Part shown: positions 37,160-46,935 of the stretch, piece by piece | How the letters are laid out: each line of letters begins with the position of its first letter | How positions within the stretch are numbered: position 1 is the first letter of the stretch | Assembly: GCA_009911035.1 (NCBI GenBank) | Contig: QXWO01000003.1 | Span: forward strand, 1-64,000 | Origin: Lachnospiraceae bacterium | GTDB lineage: Bacteria; Bacillota; Clostridia; Lachnospirales; Lachnospiraceae | Direction: 5' to 3' | Length of the DNA stretch: 64,000 nt | Translations under genes and position numbers: made by a program | Notes under the pieces: model-generated | What the model was told of the DNA's origin: nothing | Database searches by the model: none | The model's input: the letters and a program-made list of their open reading frames with translations, nothing else

Positions 37160-37555
37160 TTATGCAATCATATTCATCTGATATGCTTCGGCCGCACGCT
37201 GCATCTGAAAAATATTCCGTTCAGACTGCATATGTATCATTTCATCCGCACCATTTGCGGGCTTAGAATCATCTGCCTGCACCTTTTCATTTCCCCGCTC
37301 CTTCGTACCAGGCTTCATAACCCTTAACGCATTCATCCTTCCTATATGCATCTGCTTATCCAGCAAATCCGAAAAACCGACCGTCTGCCCCCTTCCCAGA
37401 GGGTTTTCATTTTTGCCCTCATCCTGCAGGGAATCAAAATCTGTCCTGCCCGACGTCAGATCATCTCCAATGGCAGATACTTTCGACATGCTGTTACGTG
37501 ACAGCGTGTTTGTGTTATAAATATAAGGTCTGAAACTCAGCGCACCAATCTGCAT
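37160..37555 (-). CDS. Hypothetical protein with FliE-like C-terminal motif
   Basis: 131 residues, hydrophilic, no signal peptide or membrane helix. The N-terminus reads MQIGALSFRPYIYNTN. The last twenty residues (SERNIFQMQRAAEAYQMNMI) are amphipathic and resemble the ends of flagellar rod/hook-basal-body proteins and FliE. The middle is disordered, with charged repeats. The ATG at 37555 has AGGAAG five bases upstream; the longer reading is not supported. Its place before a chemoreceptor gene fits motility, but the assignment is only by similarity of the C-terminal motif. Confidence 0.5.
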   Translation of the reverse strand: MQIGALSFRPYIYNTNTLSRNSMSKVSAIGDDLTSGRTDFDSLQDEGKNENPLGRGQTVGFSDLLDKQMHIGRMNALRVMKPGTKERGNEKVQADDSKPANGADEMIHMQSERNIFQMQRAAEAYQMNMIA

Positions 37556-37700
37556 AATTCTTCCTTTCCGCCCCGGCATCCGCTCCTTATACCGAAGCTT
37601 TCCTTCTTGTTTCCCGTCATTAAACTAATTATAAAATAGGAACGTCCCAAAGTCAACGCCCCCGGAACGGGCAATTTATAAAATTAAAGCCGCGTAATAC

Positions 37701-38291
37701 TTATTCCTCATCCTCAATATCCACAAACTTAGCGTCGATGATCTTTTCTTTGTTCCTTTTCACCTTTGACACTCTGGACAAGATCCAAATGTCCGACAGG
37801 CCGTCATAAATCAGGAATATCCCAATCATTCTCACCACCATCTCCACCGCCTCAAAAGGATTGAAGATAAGTACGCCGCCAAAAGCCACGGTCAGAAGGC
37901 CGAACAAAAGCGCAAGCCACCATTTTTCATAGTTGTCTTTCTGCAGGGAAATGGCCTGGATTACATTGTGCAATCCATGTATCACGATCAGCACCCCCAC
38001 AATAACCGGAACAGCCATAATAATCATTTCCGGCCGCAGCAGTATCCATACGCCGATGACGGCAAAAACAATCCCCAAGAGCAGCATCCCCTGGGAAATG
38101 ATCGTGCGCACCTGATTGAACAGGTAAACCGCTATCTGGATCACCCCATAAGCCAGCAGCACGATCCCCAGCATCATGCACACAATCTGAGTGGTGGTCC
38201 CCGGCCAGACCATAAGCACCAGTCCCAGCAGCGCACATAAGATAGCCGACACCGCATAATTCACTTTCAGTTCTTTAAAAAAATCCACCAT
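37701..38291 (-). CDS. HdeD/DUF308-family membrane protein
   Basis: 196 residues with six hydrophobic helices in three hairpins, the pattern of the HdeD/DUF308 family (acid-resistance and stress membrane proteins). Distinctive segments are LVLMVWPGTTTQIVCMMLG, WILLRPEMIIMAVPVIVG and GGVLIFNPFEAVEMVV, each with the family's W/R-P turn. A charged tail ends DAKFVDIEDEE. ATG 38291 has GGAG eight bases upstream; the 28 residues of the longer reading lack family character. It overlaps nothing and follows the VanZ-like gene by 1 bp, so it belongs to the truA operon. Confidence 0.82.
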   Translation of the reverse strand: MVDFFKELKVNYAVSAILCALLGLVLMVWPGTTTQIVCMMLGIVLLAYGVIQIAVYLFNQVRTIISQGMLLLGIVFAVIGVWILLRPEMIIMAVPVIVGVLIVIHGLHNVIQAISLQKDNYEKWWLALLFGLLTVAFGGVLIFNPFEAVEMVVRMIGIFLIYDGLSDIWILSRVSKVKRNKEKIIDAKFVDIEDEE

Positions 38292-38292
38292 A

Positions 38293-38787
38293 TCATTCTC
38301 TCCTTTTTTTATTGTTATGCCGCCTCTTTCGGCTTTCATATCCAAGATAAACCAGATATCCCAGCACCGCACCAAAGCAGTTCAGCAGTATATCATCCAC
38401 ATCAAATGCACCGAATGCGCTAAAGAGCTGGAAAACTTCTATCCCTGTCACAAACAAAAATGCATGAATGAGCATTACAAAAAAATTCCTTCCGTGCTTT
38501 ATCACATAGGGCAACAGAAAACCAAAGGGAATAAATACCACCACATTTCCCACCAGGTTTTCAAAACTGTTAAGCTTATAGGAATAATCAATATACATAC
38601 GTATTGTTTTGAACAATGTAAAATTGGCTGTATCAAGGCCCTCCAGAATCACGCCCTTCTCCCAGGTGCTTGCAATTTCCCTTAGCTGTTCCAGAGGATA
38701 CTTAAATATGATGACCTTAATTACCACAAGCAAATATATAAAAAAGATGAGCCTGACATATTTCTTCCGAAACAGTCTCTCCTTCAC
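38293..38787 (-). CDS. VanZ-like family membrane protein
   Basis: 164 residues, four to five helices. Family hallmarks are ENLVGNVVVFIPFGFLLP (about 79-96) and TGIEVFQLFSAFGAFDVDDILLNCFGAVLGY (about 114-144), with the conserved E/Q and DxxD positions. VanZ itself gives teicoplanin resistance by an unknown mechanism; most VanZ-like proteins are uncharacterised. The start is GTG overlapping the truA stop (TAGTG), with GGAGG ten bases upstream, so translation is coupled to truA. No other van genes are near. Confidence 0.87.
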   Translation of the reverse strand: MKERLFRKKYVRLIFFIYLLVVIKVIIFKYPLEQLREIASTWEKGVILEGLDTANFTLFKTIRMYIDYSYKLNSFENLVGNVVVFIPFGFLLPYVIKHGRNFFVMLIHAFLFVTGIEVFQLFSAFGAFDVDDILLNCFGAVLGYLVYLGYESRKRRHNNKKRRE

Positions 38788-39554
38788 TAATAACGAACCT
38801 CCATTAACGTAAGTCCTTTTGCAGGCACAAGCTCTCCCGCATGTTCCCGTAGCCCGTGCCTTAAGATTTCTGCAACTTCCTCAGGTTTCCGCTCATGTGT
38901 CCCCACCTCCAGGAGCGTCCCTGTGATAATTCTTGCCATATGGTATAAAAAACCATTGCCGCTGTATAAAAACCGGATCTCATCGGCCTCTCCCAGCATC
39001 CCCATAGATGCGCTGACTTTTTTTTCTATCCGAATTTCACTGATTGTTCTTACTGTAGATTTCTTACTTCTTTTGTTGGAAGTAAAGGCTTTAAAATCAT
39101 GGGTTCCCACCAGATATTCCGCCCCTTTTTTCATCCGGTCAATATCCAGTTCCGCCTCCACCATATGGGCATATCTTCTGTCAAAAACGTGGGGAACGCC
39201 TGCGTGAATGACCCGGTAGCAATAAGTCTTGCCTTTGGCATTTAAACGGCTGTGAAACCGCTCCGGCACCTCTGTAAGGGAAATAACGGCAATGTCATCA
39301 GGCAGATAAAAATTCATGTACTCCATCATTTCATCCACACCCATCTTTGTATTCACATGAAAATTTGCTACCTGCCCAAGAGCATGGACCCCGGCATCCG
39401 TCCTGCCGGAACCCTGCACCTCTGTTTTTTTCCCGGTCATCTTAAAAAGCAGGGTTTCCAGTTTTCCCTGAATGGTGTTGTCCGTGCCTGTCTGTTTCTG
39501 CCATCCCTGATATCTGGTCCCCTCATACTGCAATAGCATCTTAAAATTCCGCAA
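38787..39554 (-). CDS. truA: tRNA pseudouridine synthase A
   Basis: 255 residues, the usual TruA length. It isomerises uridines at positions 38-40 of the tRNA anticodon stem. The catalytic aspartate lies in GSGRTDAGVHA (about 49-59), and other signatures are RYQGWQKQ, the FHSRLNAKGKTYCYR segment and NGFLYHMARIITGTLLE. The start is TTG 39554, which has GGGAGG nine bases upstream and gives the normal N-terminus (MRNFKMLLQYEGTRY); the ATG five codons on would shorten the first strand. It is coupled to the VanZ-like gene. Confidence 0.95.
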   Translation of the reverse strand: MRNFKMLLQYEGTRYQGWQKQTGTDNTIQGKLETLLFKMTGKKTEVQGSGRTDAGVHALGQVANFHVNTKMGVDEMMEYMNFYLPDDIAVISLTEVPERFHSRLNAKGKTYCYRVIHAGVPHVFDRRYAHMVEAELDIDRMKKGAEYLVGTHDFKAFTSNKRSKKSTVRTISEIRIEKKVSASMGMLGEADEIRFLYSGNGFLYHMARIITGTLLEVGTHERKPEEVAEILRHGLREHAGELVPAKGLTLMEVRY

Positions 39555-39555
39555 T

Positions 39556-40542
39556 TTATTTTACCTCCCAGGGATTTTCCGCCCCTTCTGCAAAGTACTT
39601 ACAGCCAAGCAGGGAATCCCTGACAACGGTATCCACACAGTCATCTGTATAAAAAGCCATATGATGGCTTACCGTCACATTGGGAAATCCCCGCAGGATA
39701 GACAGTTCCCTGTTATCTAGTATATCTGACTTGTGGTCATAATAATACAGCCCAAACTCATTTTCTACCACATCCAGCCCTGCGCCGCCTATTTTTCCCT
39801 TTTCAATGCCGCGGATAAGCGCCTGGGAATCGATCAGACCGCCCCTTGCTGTGTTGATGATCATGACACCGTCTTTCATCTTCCCGATAGCTTCCTCATT
39901 GATCATATGGTAATTGTCATCGGTCAGGGGCGCATGAAGGGTGATCACATCCGCCTGCCTCCACATCTCCTCCAAAGAAACATAGGATACCCCCATGGCC
40001 TTTACCTCATCATTTTCATATAAATCATAAGCAAGAAGCCTGCATCCAAAACCGGATAAATCCTTAAGGACTGTCCTTCCAATCCGCCCGGTGCCAATGA
40101 CTCCTACGGTCAAATCTTTCAGTTCTCTTCCCTGTATCCCTTTTAAAGTGAAATCCTGAATATTGGTGCGCTCAAGGATCCGCTTCATTTTGCGTATGGT
40201 CATCAGTATCAGCATAACTGCATAGTCCGCCACGCCGCAGGGCCCATAGGGGGCATTCGCCACCGTCATCCCAAGCCCGTGGGCCGCCTTTATATCGATA
40301 TGGTCATAACCTATGGTTCTTGTGGTAATATATTTGACACCGTAATCTGCAAATACCTTCAAAAGGTCCTGGGGCATTTTGGAAGTAATGATGTCAATAC
40401 ATTCCCCGCCTCTGGCAAGAGCCGCATTTTCCTTATCCGGCGCGTCAGGGCACAGCACCAGCTCTATCCCCAGCTCTTTGCCATACTTCTCAAACAATTC
40501 CTTCTCGTCAAAATCCCTGCAATTATAAACTGTAACTTTCAT
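39556..40542 (-). CDS. D-isomer 2-hydroxyacid dehydrogenase (D-lactate dehydrogenase-like)
   Basis: 328 residues. A Rossmann NAD-binding motif GVIGTGRIGRTV is near residue 150. Other catalytic elements are the arginine in NTARGGLIDS, the glutamate in GGAGLDVVENE and the histidine in VTVSHHMAFYTDD. The pattern fits D-lactate dehydrogenases (LdhA/VanH type), converting pyruvate to D-lactate with NADH. The start is uncertain: ATG 40542 gives MKVTVYN, the usual opening; another ATG lies at 40554. A perfect 26-bp palindrome lies upstream. It ends 1 bp before the truA start. Relation to VanH is by motif only. Confidence 0.85.
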   Translation of the reverse strand: MKVTVYNCRDFDEKELFEKYGKELGIELVLCPDAPDKENAALARGGECIDIITSKMPQDLLKVFADYGVKYITTRTIGYDHIDIKAAHGLGMTVANAPYGPCGVADYAVMLILMTIRKMKRILERTNIQDFTLKGIQGRELKDLTVGVIGTGRIGRTVLKDLSGFGCRLLAYDLYENDEVKAMGVSYVSLEEMWRQADVITLHAPLTDDNYHMINEEAIGKMKDGVMIINTARGGLIDSQALIRGIEKGKIGGAGLDVVENEFGLYYYDHKSDILDNRELSILRGFPNVTVSHHMAFYTDDCVDTVVRDSLLGCKYFAEGAENPWEVK

Positions 40543-40602
40543 TTTTATGCCCATGTCTTTCCCGCATGGGCCCTTCCCATGTGGGAATAGGCCCAAATAC
40601 GT

Positions 40603-40628
40603 AGATTGAAAATTTCAATTTTCAATCT
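40603..40628. other. Perfect AT-rich palindrome
   Basis: AGATTGAAAATT-TC-AATTTTCAATCT, arms of 12 bp and a 2-bp centre, 60 bp upstream of the dehydrogenase start and 18 bp after the AI-2E transporter stop. It may be an operator for the dehydrogenase gene or a terminator-like hairpin; there is no T-run after it on the minus strand. Confidence 0.55.
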
Positions 40629-40646
40629 TATCTCCAATAAGTAATT

Positions 40647-41879
40647 TTATTTTTTGTCCAGCGCCCCGTCCTTTTCTCCAGGTTTCCCTGCCCGTCTGCG
40701 TGCCTGCTCCTGCTGCCTGTAAATGCGCACCGACTCCATATCCTTATCATCCAGATGCCGGAAATTGCTGATACTGGCATAAAGAACCTTAAGGCTGTTC
40801 AGCGTATTGTCAAAAACTCCTTCCTCATACATATTGAGCACGATGATTCCCAGCGGCACTGCAATGATGATCCCCACGACGCCCCCGGCCTTAAAGCCGA
40901 TAAACAACAGAAACAAGGTGGGGATCGGCGAAAGGCCAACCGACTCTCCCACGATTTTAGGCTGAATCAACTGCCTTGCAAGCTGTCCCACGCCCCAAAT
41001 GATCAAAAGCCCGATTACCATGGTGTAATCGCCGCTCAAAAACTTGACCGCCGCCCAGGGAAGCAGCACCGTACCCGTTCCGAAAAAAGGAAGCAGATCG
41101 AGAAACGCCACTCCCACGGCAATAATAAAGGCATACTTCACCCGCAAAATCCAGAATCCCACAGCCAGCAGCACATACATCCACAATTCAATCTTAAGCT
41201 GCGCCTTAAAATATCCCCCTACTGCCCGTTTGAGCCCTCTCTTTACCATATCCCAGCGTTCCAGAATGGATTCCGGCACCGCCTTTGACAGAAGATTTGG
41301 CACATAATCCTTATCCGCCACAAAAAAGTAGGCGGACAGAAGACTCATAATGATTCCGATAATAATAGATGGCAGATTCTTGGCGAAACGGCTTAAGGCT
41401 TCTATGGTAGGTGTACTTAAAGTTCCCATCAGCTCCCCGAAATACTGGTCCACATTTTCCGTGATATTCTTAAAAGTCCTCTGCACTTCCTCCGGCAGAT
41501 GCCTTCCGAAGTTCTCCAGCTTGTGCCCAATCTCCGCAAAATCCTGCTGGGTGCTTTCCCACATTTCCGGCACCTCCCTGACGAAATCCGCAACCTGCTC
41601 TGTCAGCTTCATGCCCAGGAAATATCCTGCTAAAATCACCAGCGCAATAACGGAAATGATGACAAAAGCCGACCCGGCCTTGCGCTTTACTTTAAACTGC
41701 CTTTCAAAAAAACGTACCAGCGGACTGGCAATCAGTGCAATGATCCATCCTATGACAAAAGGCATAAAGTAAATAACGACTCTGGGCACCACAAATATAC
41801 ATAGGAGAATCAGCGCCAGCACAATTCCCAGATTCATAACTACCTTTAAATAAGTCCTTCTACTCCCTTTACCATCCAT
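40647..41879 (-). CDS. AI-2E family transporter
   Basis: 410 residues with about eight helices, the family of putative exporters (PerM/TqsA/YtvI) once linked to autoinducer-2. The family features seen are a long central amphipathic linker (about 95-160; EVPEMWESTQQDFAEIGHKLENF), LSAYFFVADKD, the LDLLPFFGTGTVLLPWA loop, and the GESVGLSPIPTLFLLFIGFKAGGVVGIIIAVPLG signature in the last helices. The C-terminus is charged. It lies 12 bp after engB, in the lon-engB transcription unit. Substrate unknown. Confidence 0.88.
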   Translation of the reverse strand: MDGKGSRRTYLKVVMNLGIVLALILLCIFVVPRVVIYFMPFVIGWIIALIASPLVRFFERQFKVKRKAGSAFVIISVIALVILAGYFLGMKLTEQVADFVREVPEMWESTQQDFAEIGHKLENFGRHLPEEVQRTFKNITENVDQYFGELMGTLSTPTIEALSRFAKNLPSIIIGIIMSLLSAYFFVADKDYVPNLLSKAVPESILERWDMVKRGLKRAVGGYFKAQLKIELWMYVLLAVGFWILRVKYAFIIAVGVAFLDLLPFFGTGTVLLPWAAVKFLSGDYTMVIGLLIIWGVGQLARQLIQPKIVGESVGLSPIPTLFLLFIGFKAGGVVGIIIAVPLGIIVLNMYEEGVFDNTLNSLKVLYASISNFRHLDDKDMESVRIYRQQEQARRRAGKPGEKDGALDKK

Positions 41880-41891
41880 ATGTGCCTCTTT

Positions 41892-42503
41892 CTACTGTGG
41901 ACTGTCCAGGCTTTCTTTATCTCCCAGATAGGAATCCAGCAGATCATATATCTCATCCCGTCCCTGTTTGGTCATGGCTGAATAGGGAATAACCATTGTA
42001 TTTTTCACAGTATTCAGTCCATTCTTAATGATTTTTATCTTCTGCGGTATCTGGCTTCTGTTAATCTTATCCAGCTTGGTCGCGATAATAATAGGTTCAA
42101 ATCCCTGCTCCAGAATCCAGTTGTACATGATCTTGTCGTTGCCGGAAGGTTCATGACGTATATCCACCAGCAGGAAAACTGCCTTTAACTGCCTGGAATG
42201 ATGAAGATATTTTTCCACCATCTTTCCCCACTTGGCCTTCACCTCTTCGCTGGCCTTCGTATAGCCGTAGCCGGGCAAATCCACGAAATACATCTGGTCA
42301 TTAACATTATAATAATTAATGGTCTGGGTCTTCCCCGGCTGGGCACTGGTCCTGGCCAGGGATTTCCGGTTCATCAGCCCGTTGATAAGGGAGGATTTTC
42401 CCACATTGCTCTTTCCTGCAAAGGCAAATTCCATATGGGCATTATCCGGCAGCCTGCTGGTGATGCCGCATACAGTTTCCAGCGATACATTTTTAATTAC
42501 CAT
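41892..42503 (-). CDS. engB: Ribosome biogenesis GTP-binding protein EngB/YsxC
   Basis: 203 residues, standard for the EngB/YihA/YsxC family needed for 50S assembly. G1 is GKSNVGKSS (about 29-37), G3 DLPGYGY and G4 TKLD, with the switch region SLARTSAQPGKTQTINYY. The start is ATG 42503 with GGAG five bases upstream; the longer reading starts at a TTG upstream of the ribosome binding site. It follows lon by 35 bp, a common arrangement in Clostridia. Confidence 0.95.
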   Translation of the reverse strand: MVIKNVSLETVCGITSRLPDNAHMEFAFAGKSNVGKSSLINGLMNRKSLARTSAQPGKTQTINYYNVNDQMYFVDLPGYGYTKASEEVKAKWGKMVEKYLHHSRQLKAVFLLVDIRHEPSGNDKIMYNWILEQGFEPIIIATKLDKINRSQIPQKIKIIKNGLNTVKNTMVIPYSAMTKQGRDEIYDLLDSYLGDKESLDSPQ

Positions 42504-42538
42504 TTTTTCTCCATTTCTTAACAATTCTGCGGTGTCCT

Positions 42539-44887
42539 TTACAGCAGTGCCCGCTTAAAGACTTCTTTCATATCCTTCACATAGGTGATGGTAAGGCCGC
42601 CTTTGATTTCCTCCGAGATTTCATCAATATCCTTTTTGTTCTCAAAAGGGACCAATACTTCCTTAAGGCCAGCCATCTTTGCAGCTAGAATTTTCTCTTT
42701 AAGGCCGCCAATGGGAAGCACGCGGCCCCGCAGGGTCACTTCCCCAGTCATGGCAAGATCGCTGCGCACAGGTTTTCCCGTGATAGCTGAATACATAGCC
42801 GCCGCCATGGTAATTCCCGCGGAAGGGCCGTCCTTGGGCACTGCCCCTTCGGGAATATGTATATGAAAATCATTTTCTTTAAATACTTCCGGTTGGATGT
42901 GACTTTCTTCTCCGATCGAACGCACATAACTCATGCCGATTATGGCGGATTCCTTCATCACATCCCCCATCTGCCCTGTCAGCTCGATTTCACCTTTGCC
43001 GGGCATACGGTTTACCTCAATCTGCAGGGTATCGCCTCCCACACTAGTCCATGCAAGTCCCCTGACGATTCCCACCTGGGGTTCCTTGTTTGCCTTATCC
43101 AGCATATACTTCTTCTTCCCCAGATATTTATCCAGCCCGGAAGCCGTCACTTTGATTTTCTCTTTTTCCTCTCCTGCTTCCCTGGCCTCAAGAATCTCCT
43201 TAGCCGACTTCCGGCAAATATCCCCTATTTTCCGTTCCAGCTCCCGTACCCCTGCTTCCTTGGTGTAATAGGTGATAATGTTCTTAAGGGCGCCGTCCTG
43301 AATGGACAGCATGGATTTGGTGATGCCATTGCGCTCCATCTGCTTACCAAGGAGATGTTCCTTTGCAATATGGAACTTCTCATTTTCCGTATAGCTGTTC
43401 ACCTCGATCACTTCCATACGGTCAAGAAGAGGACGTGGGATCGTCTGGGTGGTATTTGCCGTGGCTATGAAAAGCACCTCCGACAAATCCAGCGGAATCT
43501 CCACATAATGATCCCTGAATCTCACATTCTGTTCCCCGTCTAAGACTTCCAGAAGGGCGGAGAAAGTATCGCCCTTGTAATCGTTGCTCACCTTGTCGAT
43601 CTCATCTAAAAGCATCAAAGGATTTCTGACCCCTGCCTGCTTTAAACCTGCAGCAATCCGTCCCGGCATGGCGCCTACGTAGGTCTTGCGGTGTCCTCTG
43701 ATTTCCGCCTCATCCCGCACGCCGCCTAAGCAGATTCTGATATACTTCTTGTTCAGCGCCGTGGCCACGCTCCTTGCAATGGAAGTCTTTCCAGTTCCCG
43801 GCGGCCCTACCAGACATAAAATCGGGCTTTCCCCTTTCCTTGTCAGACATCTTACTGCCAAGAATTCCAAAATCCGTTCCTTCACCTGTTCCAGCCCGTA
43901 ATGCTCCCGCTCCAGAATTTCTCTGGCACGCTTCATACTCTCATTGTCCTCAGAAGCCTTATCCCAGGGAAGCTCCAGAAGCGTTTCTATATACGCTCTC
44001 TCCACTGCACTTTCGGAGCTGCTTCCTGCAAGACTTTTAAAACGGCTGATTTCTTTCTTTATTTTTTCCTTCACCTTATCGGGAGCCTGCAAATTATTTA
44101 ACGCCTCATCAAACTGATCCGCATCGGAAAAAGTATCTTTTTCCCCCAGTTCTTCCCTGACATAATTGAGTTGTTCCCGCAGAAGGTATTCCCGCTGGTT
44201 GTTATCGACCCGCTGTCTCACTTTGTAGGCAAGTTCCTCCCTTGCCTTGGCAATCTCTATTTCCTTAAGCAGATATTCGCACAGAATCTGGTATCGTTCT
44301 TTCAGCGCCACTGCCTCCAAAATCTGCTGCTTCTGATGATGACGCATTGGCAGATTCATTGCAATCTGATCCATCAGGCTCCCGGCGTCCTTTATCTGCG
44401 CGTACCTCTGGGTGCTGTTCTTATCTCCTCTGGCATAATGGGAGGAGAATTCCGTAAAATACTCCAGGATCTGGCGAACCATGGCTTCCTTTTCCACCTC
44501 GTCCATCCCCTCATCCGGCTCTGGCGCCAATTCTAAATAAGCCTCCAGAAACCTGGTGTTTTCCGCATTGATCCCCTTAAGAATTCCCCGGCTGTTCCCC
44601 TCTGCAAGGACCCGGATAATCTGATTGGGAAGCTTGGTGATTTGTTTGACAGTGGAAATCGTCCCCATAGGGCAGAGATCATCTTCCCCCGGATCGTCCT
44701 CACTGCCATCCTTCTGCGTCACCAGAAACAGTTTGCCGCCTTTCATCATTGCCATCTCAAGGGCCTGAATAGATTTTTCCCTGTTTAAATCAAAATGGAT
44801 CACTATATCTGGTAAAATAGTCATTCCCCTCATAGGAATCAAGGGCATTGTCAGAAGCCGCCCAGCCTCTTCTATTTTATTGTTCAT
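42539..44887 (-). CDS. lon: ATP-dependent protease Lon
   Basis: About 782 residues. An N-terminal substrate-binding domain ([17 protein letters not shown] onward) and a coiled-coil stretch precede the AAA module, with Walker [10 protein letters not shown] and Walker B LMLLDEID. The C-terminal protease domain carries the serine in KDGPSAGIT and the lysine in GLKEKILAA, making a serine-lysine dyad. ATG 44887 with AAGGAG six bases upstream is the start; the 27 residues before it are not family-like. It degrades misfolded and regulatory proteins. The gene follows clpX and precedes engB. Confidence 0.97.
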   Translation of the reverse strand: MNNKIEEAGRLLTMPLIPMRGMTILPDIVIHFDLNREKSIQALEMAMMKGGKLFLVTQKDGSEDDPGEDDLCPMGTISTVKQITKLPNQIIRVLAEGNSRGILKGINAENTRFLEAYLELAPEPDEGMDEVEKEAMVRQILEYFTEFSSHYARGDKNSTQRYAQIKDAGSLMDQIAMNLPMRHHQKQQILEAVALKERYQILCEYLLKEIEIAKAREELAYKVRQRVDNNQREYLLREQLNYVREELGEKDTFSDADQFDEALNNLQAPDKVKEKIKKEISRFKSLAGSSSESAVERAYIETLLELPWDKASEDNESMKRAREILEREHYGLEQVKERILEFLAVRCLTRKGESPILCLVGPPGTGKTSIARSVATALNKKYIRICLGGVRDEAEIRGHRKTYVGAMPGRIAAGLKQAGVRNPLMLLDEIDKVSNDYKGDTFSALLEVLDGEQNVRFRDHYVEIPLDLSEVLFIATANTTQTIPRPLLDRMEVIEVNSYTENEKFHIAKEHLLGKQMERNGITKSMLSIQDGALKNIITYYTKEAGVRELERKIGDICRKSAKEILEAREAGEEKEKIKVTASGLDKYLGKKKYMLDKANKEPQVGIVRGLAWTSVGGDTLQIEVNRMPGKGEIELTGQMGDVMKESAIIGMSYVRSIGEESHIQPEVFKENDFHIHIPEGAVPKDGPSAGITMAAAMYSAITGKPVRSDLAMTGEVTLRGRVLPIGGLKEKILAAKMAGLKEVLVPFENKKDIDEISEEIKGGLTITYVKDMKEVFKRALL

Positions 44888-44978
44888 AAGTTCTCCTTTT
44901 TTATCATTTTGACGGGGGCTGGAAAGATTCCCGTGCTCCCCGCATATTCCATGCACATGTGCCTGCATATGTACATAA

Positions 44979-45000
44979 AATGCCGCCTGTCGGCGGCATT
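44979..45000 (-). terminator. Hairpin terminator after clpX
   Basis: AATGCCGCC (44979-44987) and GGCGGCATT (44992-45000) form a stem with a four-base loop. On the minus strand TTTTA follows. It ends 3 bp from the clpX stop and may separate clpX from lon. Confidence 0.75.
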
Positions 45001-45002
45001 TT

Positions 45003-46256
45003 TTATCTGGCTCTGCGCATTACTTCACGATGTATCAATAAAGGTTCGCTTGTACCTTCTACCGCTCCTTTTGTAATAACGCACTCTTCAATTGTTTCAT
45101 CCGACGGAATCTGGTACATCACGTCCATCATTACCTTTTCCATAATGGAGCGCAGTCCCCTTGCTCCTGTTTTTCTCTCAAATGCCTGTTTTGCAATCAT
45201 CTCCACAGCGTCCTTCTCAAAAGTAAGCTTCACATCGTCAAAACCGAAAAGCTTCTGGTACTGCTTGACCAGCGCACTCTTAGGCTCCGTAAGGATTCTG
45301 TAAAGGGATTCCTCATCCAGGCCCTCTAAGGCCACATTAATAGGCACACGCCCTACAAACTCAGGAATAAGCCCGAATTTCACCAGATCCTGGGGTGTCA
45401 CTTCGCTTAATAATTCGCTTATTTCCTTGTTGCTCCGGTCTGCAATCTCTGCATCAAATCCGATGGACTTCCTGTTCAGCCTGCTCTCAACGATTTTTTC
45501 CAGACCGTCGAAAGCACCGCCGCAAATAAACAGAATATTGGATGTGTCAATCTGCAAAAGTTCCTGATGGGGATGTTTCCTCCCGCCCTGGGGCGGCACA
45601 CTGGCAACTGTTCCCTCCACGATCTTAAGAAGCGCCTGCTGTACACCTTCGCCGGACACGTCTCTGGTTATGGAGACATTTTCACTTTTCTTGGTGATCT
45701 TGTCAATTTCATCAATATAAATAATTCCAAACTGGGCGCGCTCGATATCATAATCGGCTGCCTGTATCAGTTTCAACAGAATATTCTCCACGTCCTCGCC
45801 CACATAACCGGCCTCTGTCAGTGTGGTGGCATCCGCTATGGCAAAAGGTACGTTGATAATCTTAGCCAGCGTCTGGGCAAGATAAGTCTTACCTGAACCT
45901 GTAGGGCCTATCATAATAATGTTGCTCTTCTGGAGTTCCACATCATCCATATCCCTTGGCGCTGTCACTCTCTTATAATGATTATACACTGCAACCGCCA
46001 GTACTTTCTTTGCCTCTTCCTGCCCGATTACATAATCATCCAGAAAGTCTTTAATTTCCACCGGCTTTAACAGATTGATGGAAAATTCTGTCTCTTCCAC
46101 CTCTTCCTCGTATTCTTCCTCCACAATATCAGCGCAGATTTCCACACATTCATCGCAGATATATACGCCAGCCGGCCCTGCAATTAATTTTTTCACCTGA
46201 TCCTGCGTCTTATTGCAAAAAGAACACCGGATGTTGTCAGAACCTTTTATTGCCAT
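45003..46256 (-). CDS. clpX: ATP-dependent Clp protease ATP-binding subunit ClpX
   Basis: 417 residues. The N-terminal zinc-binding domain has [11 protein letters not shown] and CDECVEIC (four cysteines). The AAA domain has Walker [10 protein letters not shown], the pore loop GYVGED, Walker [11 protein letters not shown] and sensor-2 GARGLRSIM. Between them are family segments [17 protein letters not shown] and GRVPI. It unfolds tagged proteins into ClpP. ATG with a ribosome binding site precedes it, 32 bp after clpP. The order clpP-clpX-lon is conserved in Clostridia. Confidence 0.97.
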   Translation of the reverse strand: MAIKGSDNIRCSFCNKTQDQVKKLIAGPAGVYICDECVEICADIVEEEYEEEVEETEFSINLLKPVEIKDFLDDYVIGQEEAKKVLAVAVYNHYKRVTAPRDMDDVELQKSNIIMIGPTGSGKTYLAQTLAKIINVPFAIADATTLTEAGYVGEDVENILLKLIQAADYDIERAQFGIIYIDEIDKITKKSENVSITRDVSGEGVQQALLKIVEGTVASVPPQGGRKHPHQELLQIDTSNILFICGGAFDGLEKIVESRLNRKSIGFDAEIADRSNKEISELLSEVTPQDLVKFGLIPEFVGRVPINVALEGLDEESLYRILTEPKSALVKQYQKLFGFDDVKLTFEKDAVEMIAKQAFERKTGARGLRSIMEKVMMDVMYQIPSDETIEECVITKGAVEGTSEPLLIHREVMRRAR

Positions 46257-46288
46257 TTTCCTACCTCATATAAACCTGAATAAATTAT

Positions 46289-46879
46289 TTACTCCTCAGC
46301 CCGTTTGTAGACAACCCTGTCAATCAGGCCGTATTCCTTAGCTTCCTCGGCCGTCATCCAGTTATCCCTCTCTGTATCCGCCGCAATCACATCATAATCC
46401 CTGCCTGTATTTTCAGCCAGAATCTTGTTCAGCTTCTCCTTGGTACGCAGGATGTGTCTTGCTGCAATTTCAATCTCTGTGGCCTGCCCCTGTGCACCGC
46501 CGAGAGGCTGGTGAATCATGATTTCCGCATTGGGAAGGGCAAGGCGCTTGCCTTTTGTCCCTCCAGCCAGTAGGAATGCCCCCATGCTGGCAGCCATGCC
46601 CATGCAATAAGTGGACACGTCACACTTCACATACTGCATGGTATCGTAAATCGCCATGCCTGCGGTCACACTCCCTCCCGGGCTGTTAATATAAAACTGG
46701 ATATCTTTCTCTGGGTCTTCCGCTTCCAGAAACAGCATCTGCGCCACAATCAGGCTTGCTGTCACCTCGTTTACCTCTTCCCCGAGAAAGATGATTCTTT
46801 CCTTTAAAAGTCTGGAATAAATATCGTAGGAACGCTCTCCCCTGCTGGTCTGTTCAATGACATAAGGCACTAAGCTCAT
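46289..46879 (-). CDS. clpP: ATP-dependent Clp protease proteolytic subunit ClpP
   Basis: 196 residues. It starts [24 protein letters not shown], the usual ClpP mature N-terminus. The catalytic serine lies in [14 protein letters not shown] (about 98), the histidine in [10 protein letters not shown] (about 122) and the aspartate in TERDNWM (about 172). It forms the tetradecameric protease chamber used by ClpX. The ATG is 57 bp after the trigger-factor stop, with a good GGAGG-type site. Confidence 0.98.
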   Translation of the reverse strand: MSLVPYVIEQTSRGERSYDIYSRLLKERIIFLGEEVNEVTASLIVAQMLFLEAEDPEKDIQFYINSPGGSVTAGMAIYDTMQYVKCDVSTYCMGMAASMGAFLLAGGTKGKRLALPNAEIMIHQPLGGAQGQATEIEIAARHILRTKEKLNKILAENTGRDYDVIAADTERDNWMTAEEAKEYGLIDRVVYKRAEE

Positions 46880-46935
46880 TTCATTATCCTCCTATCCGCC
46901 AATCCTTCCTTTAGATACAAAAAGCGCACGCTCAA

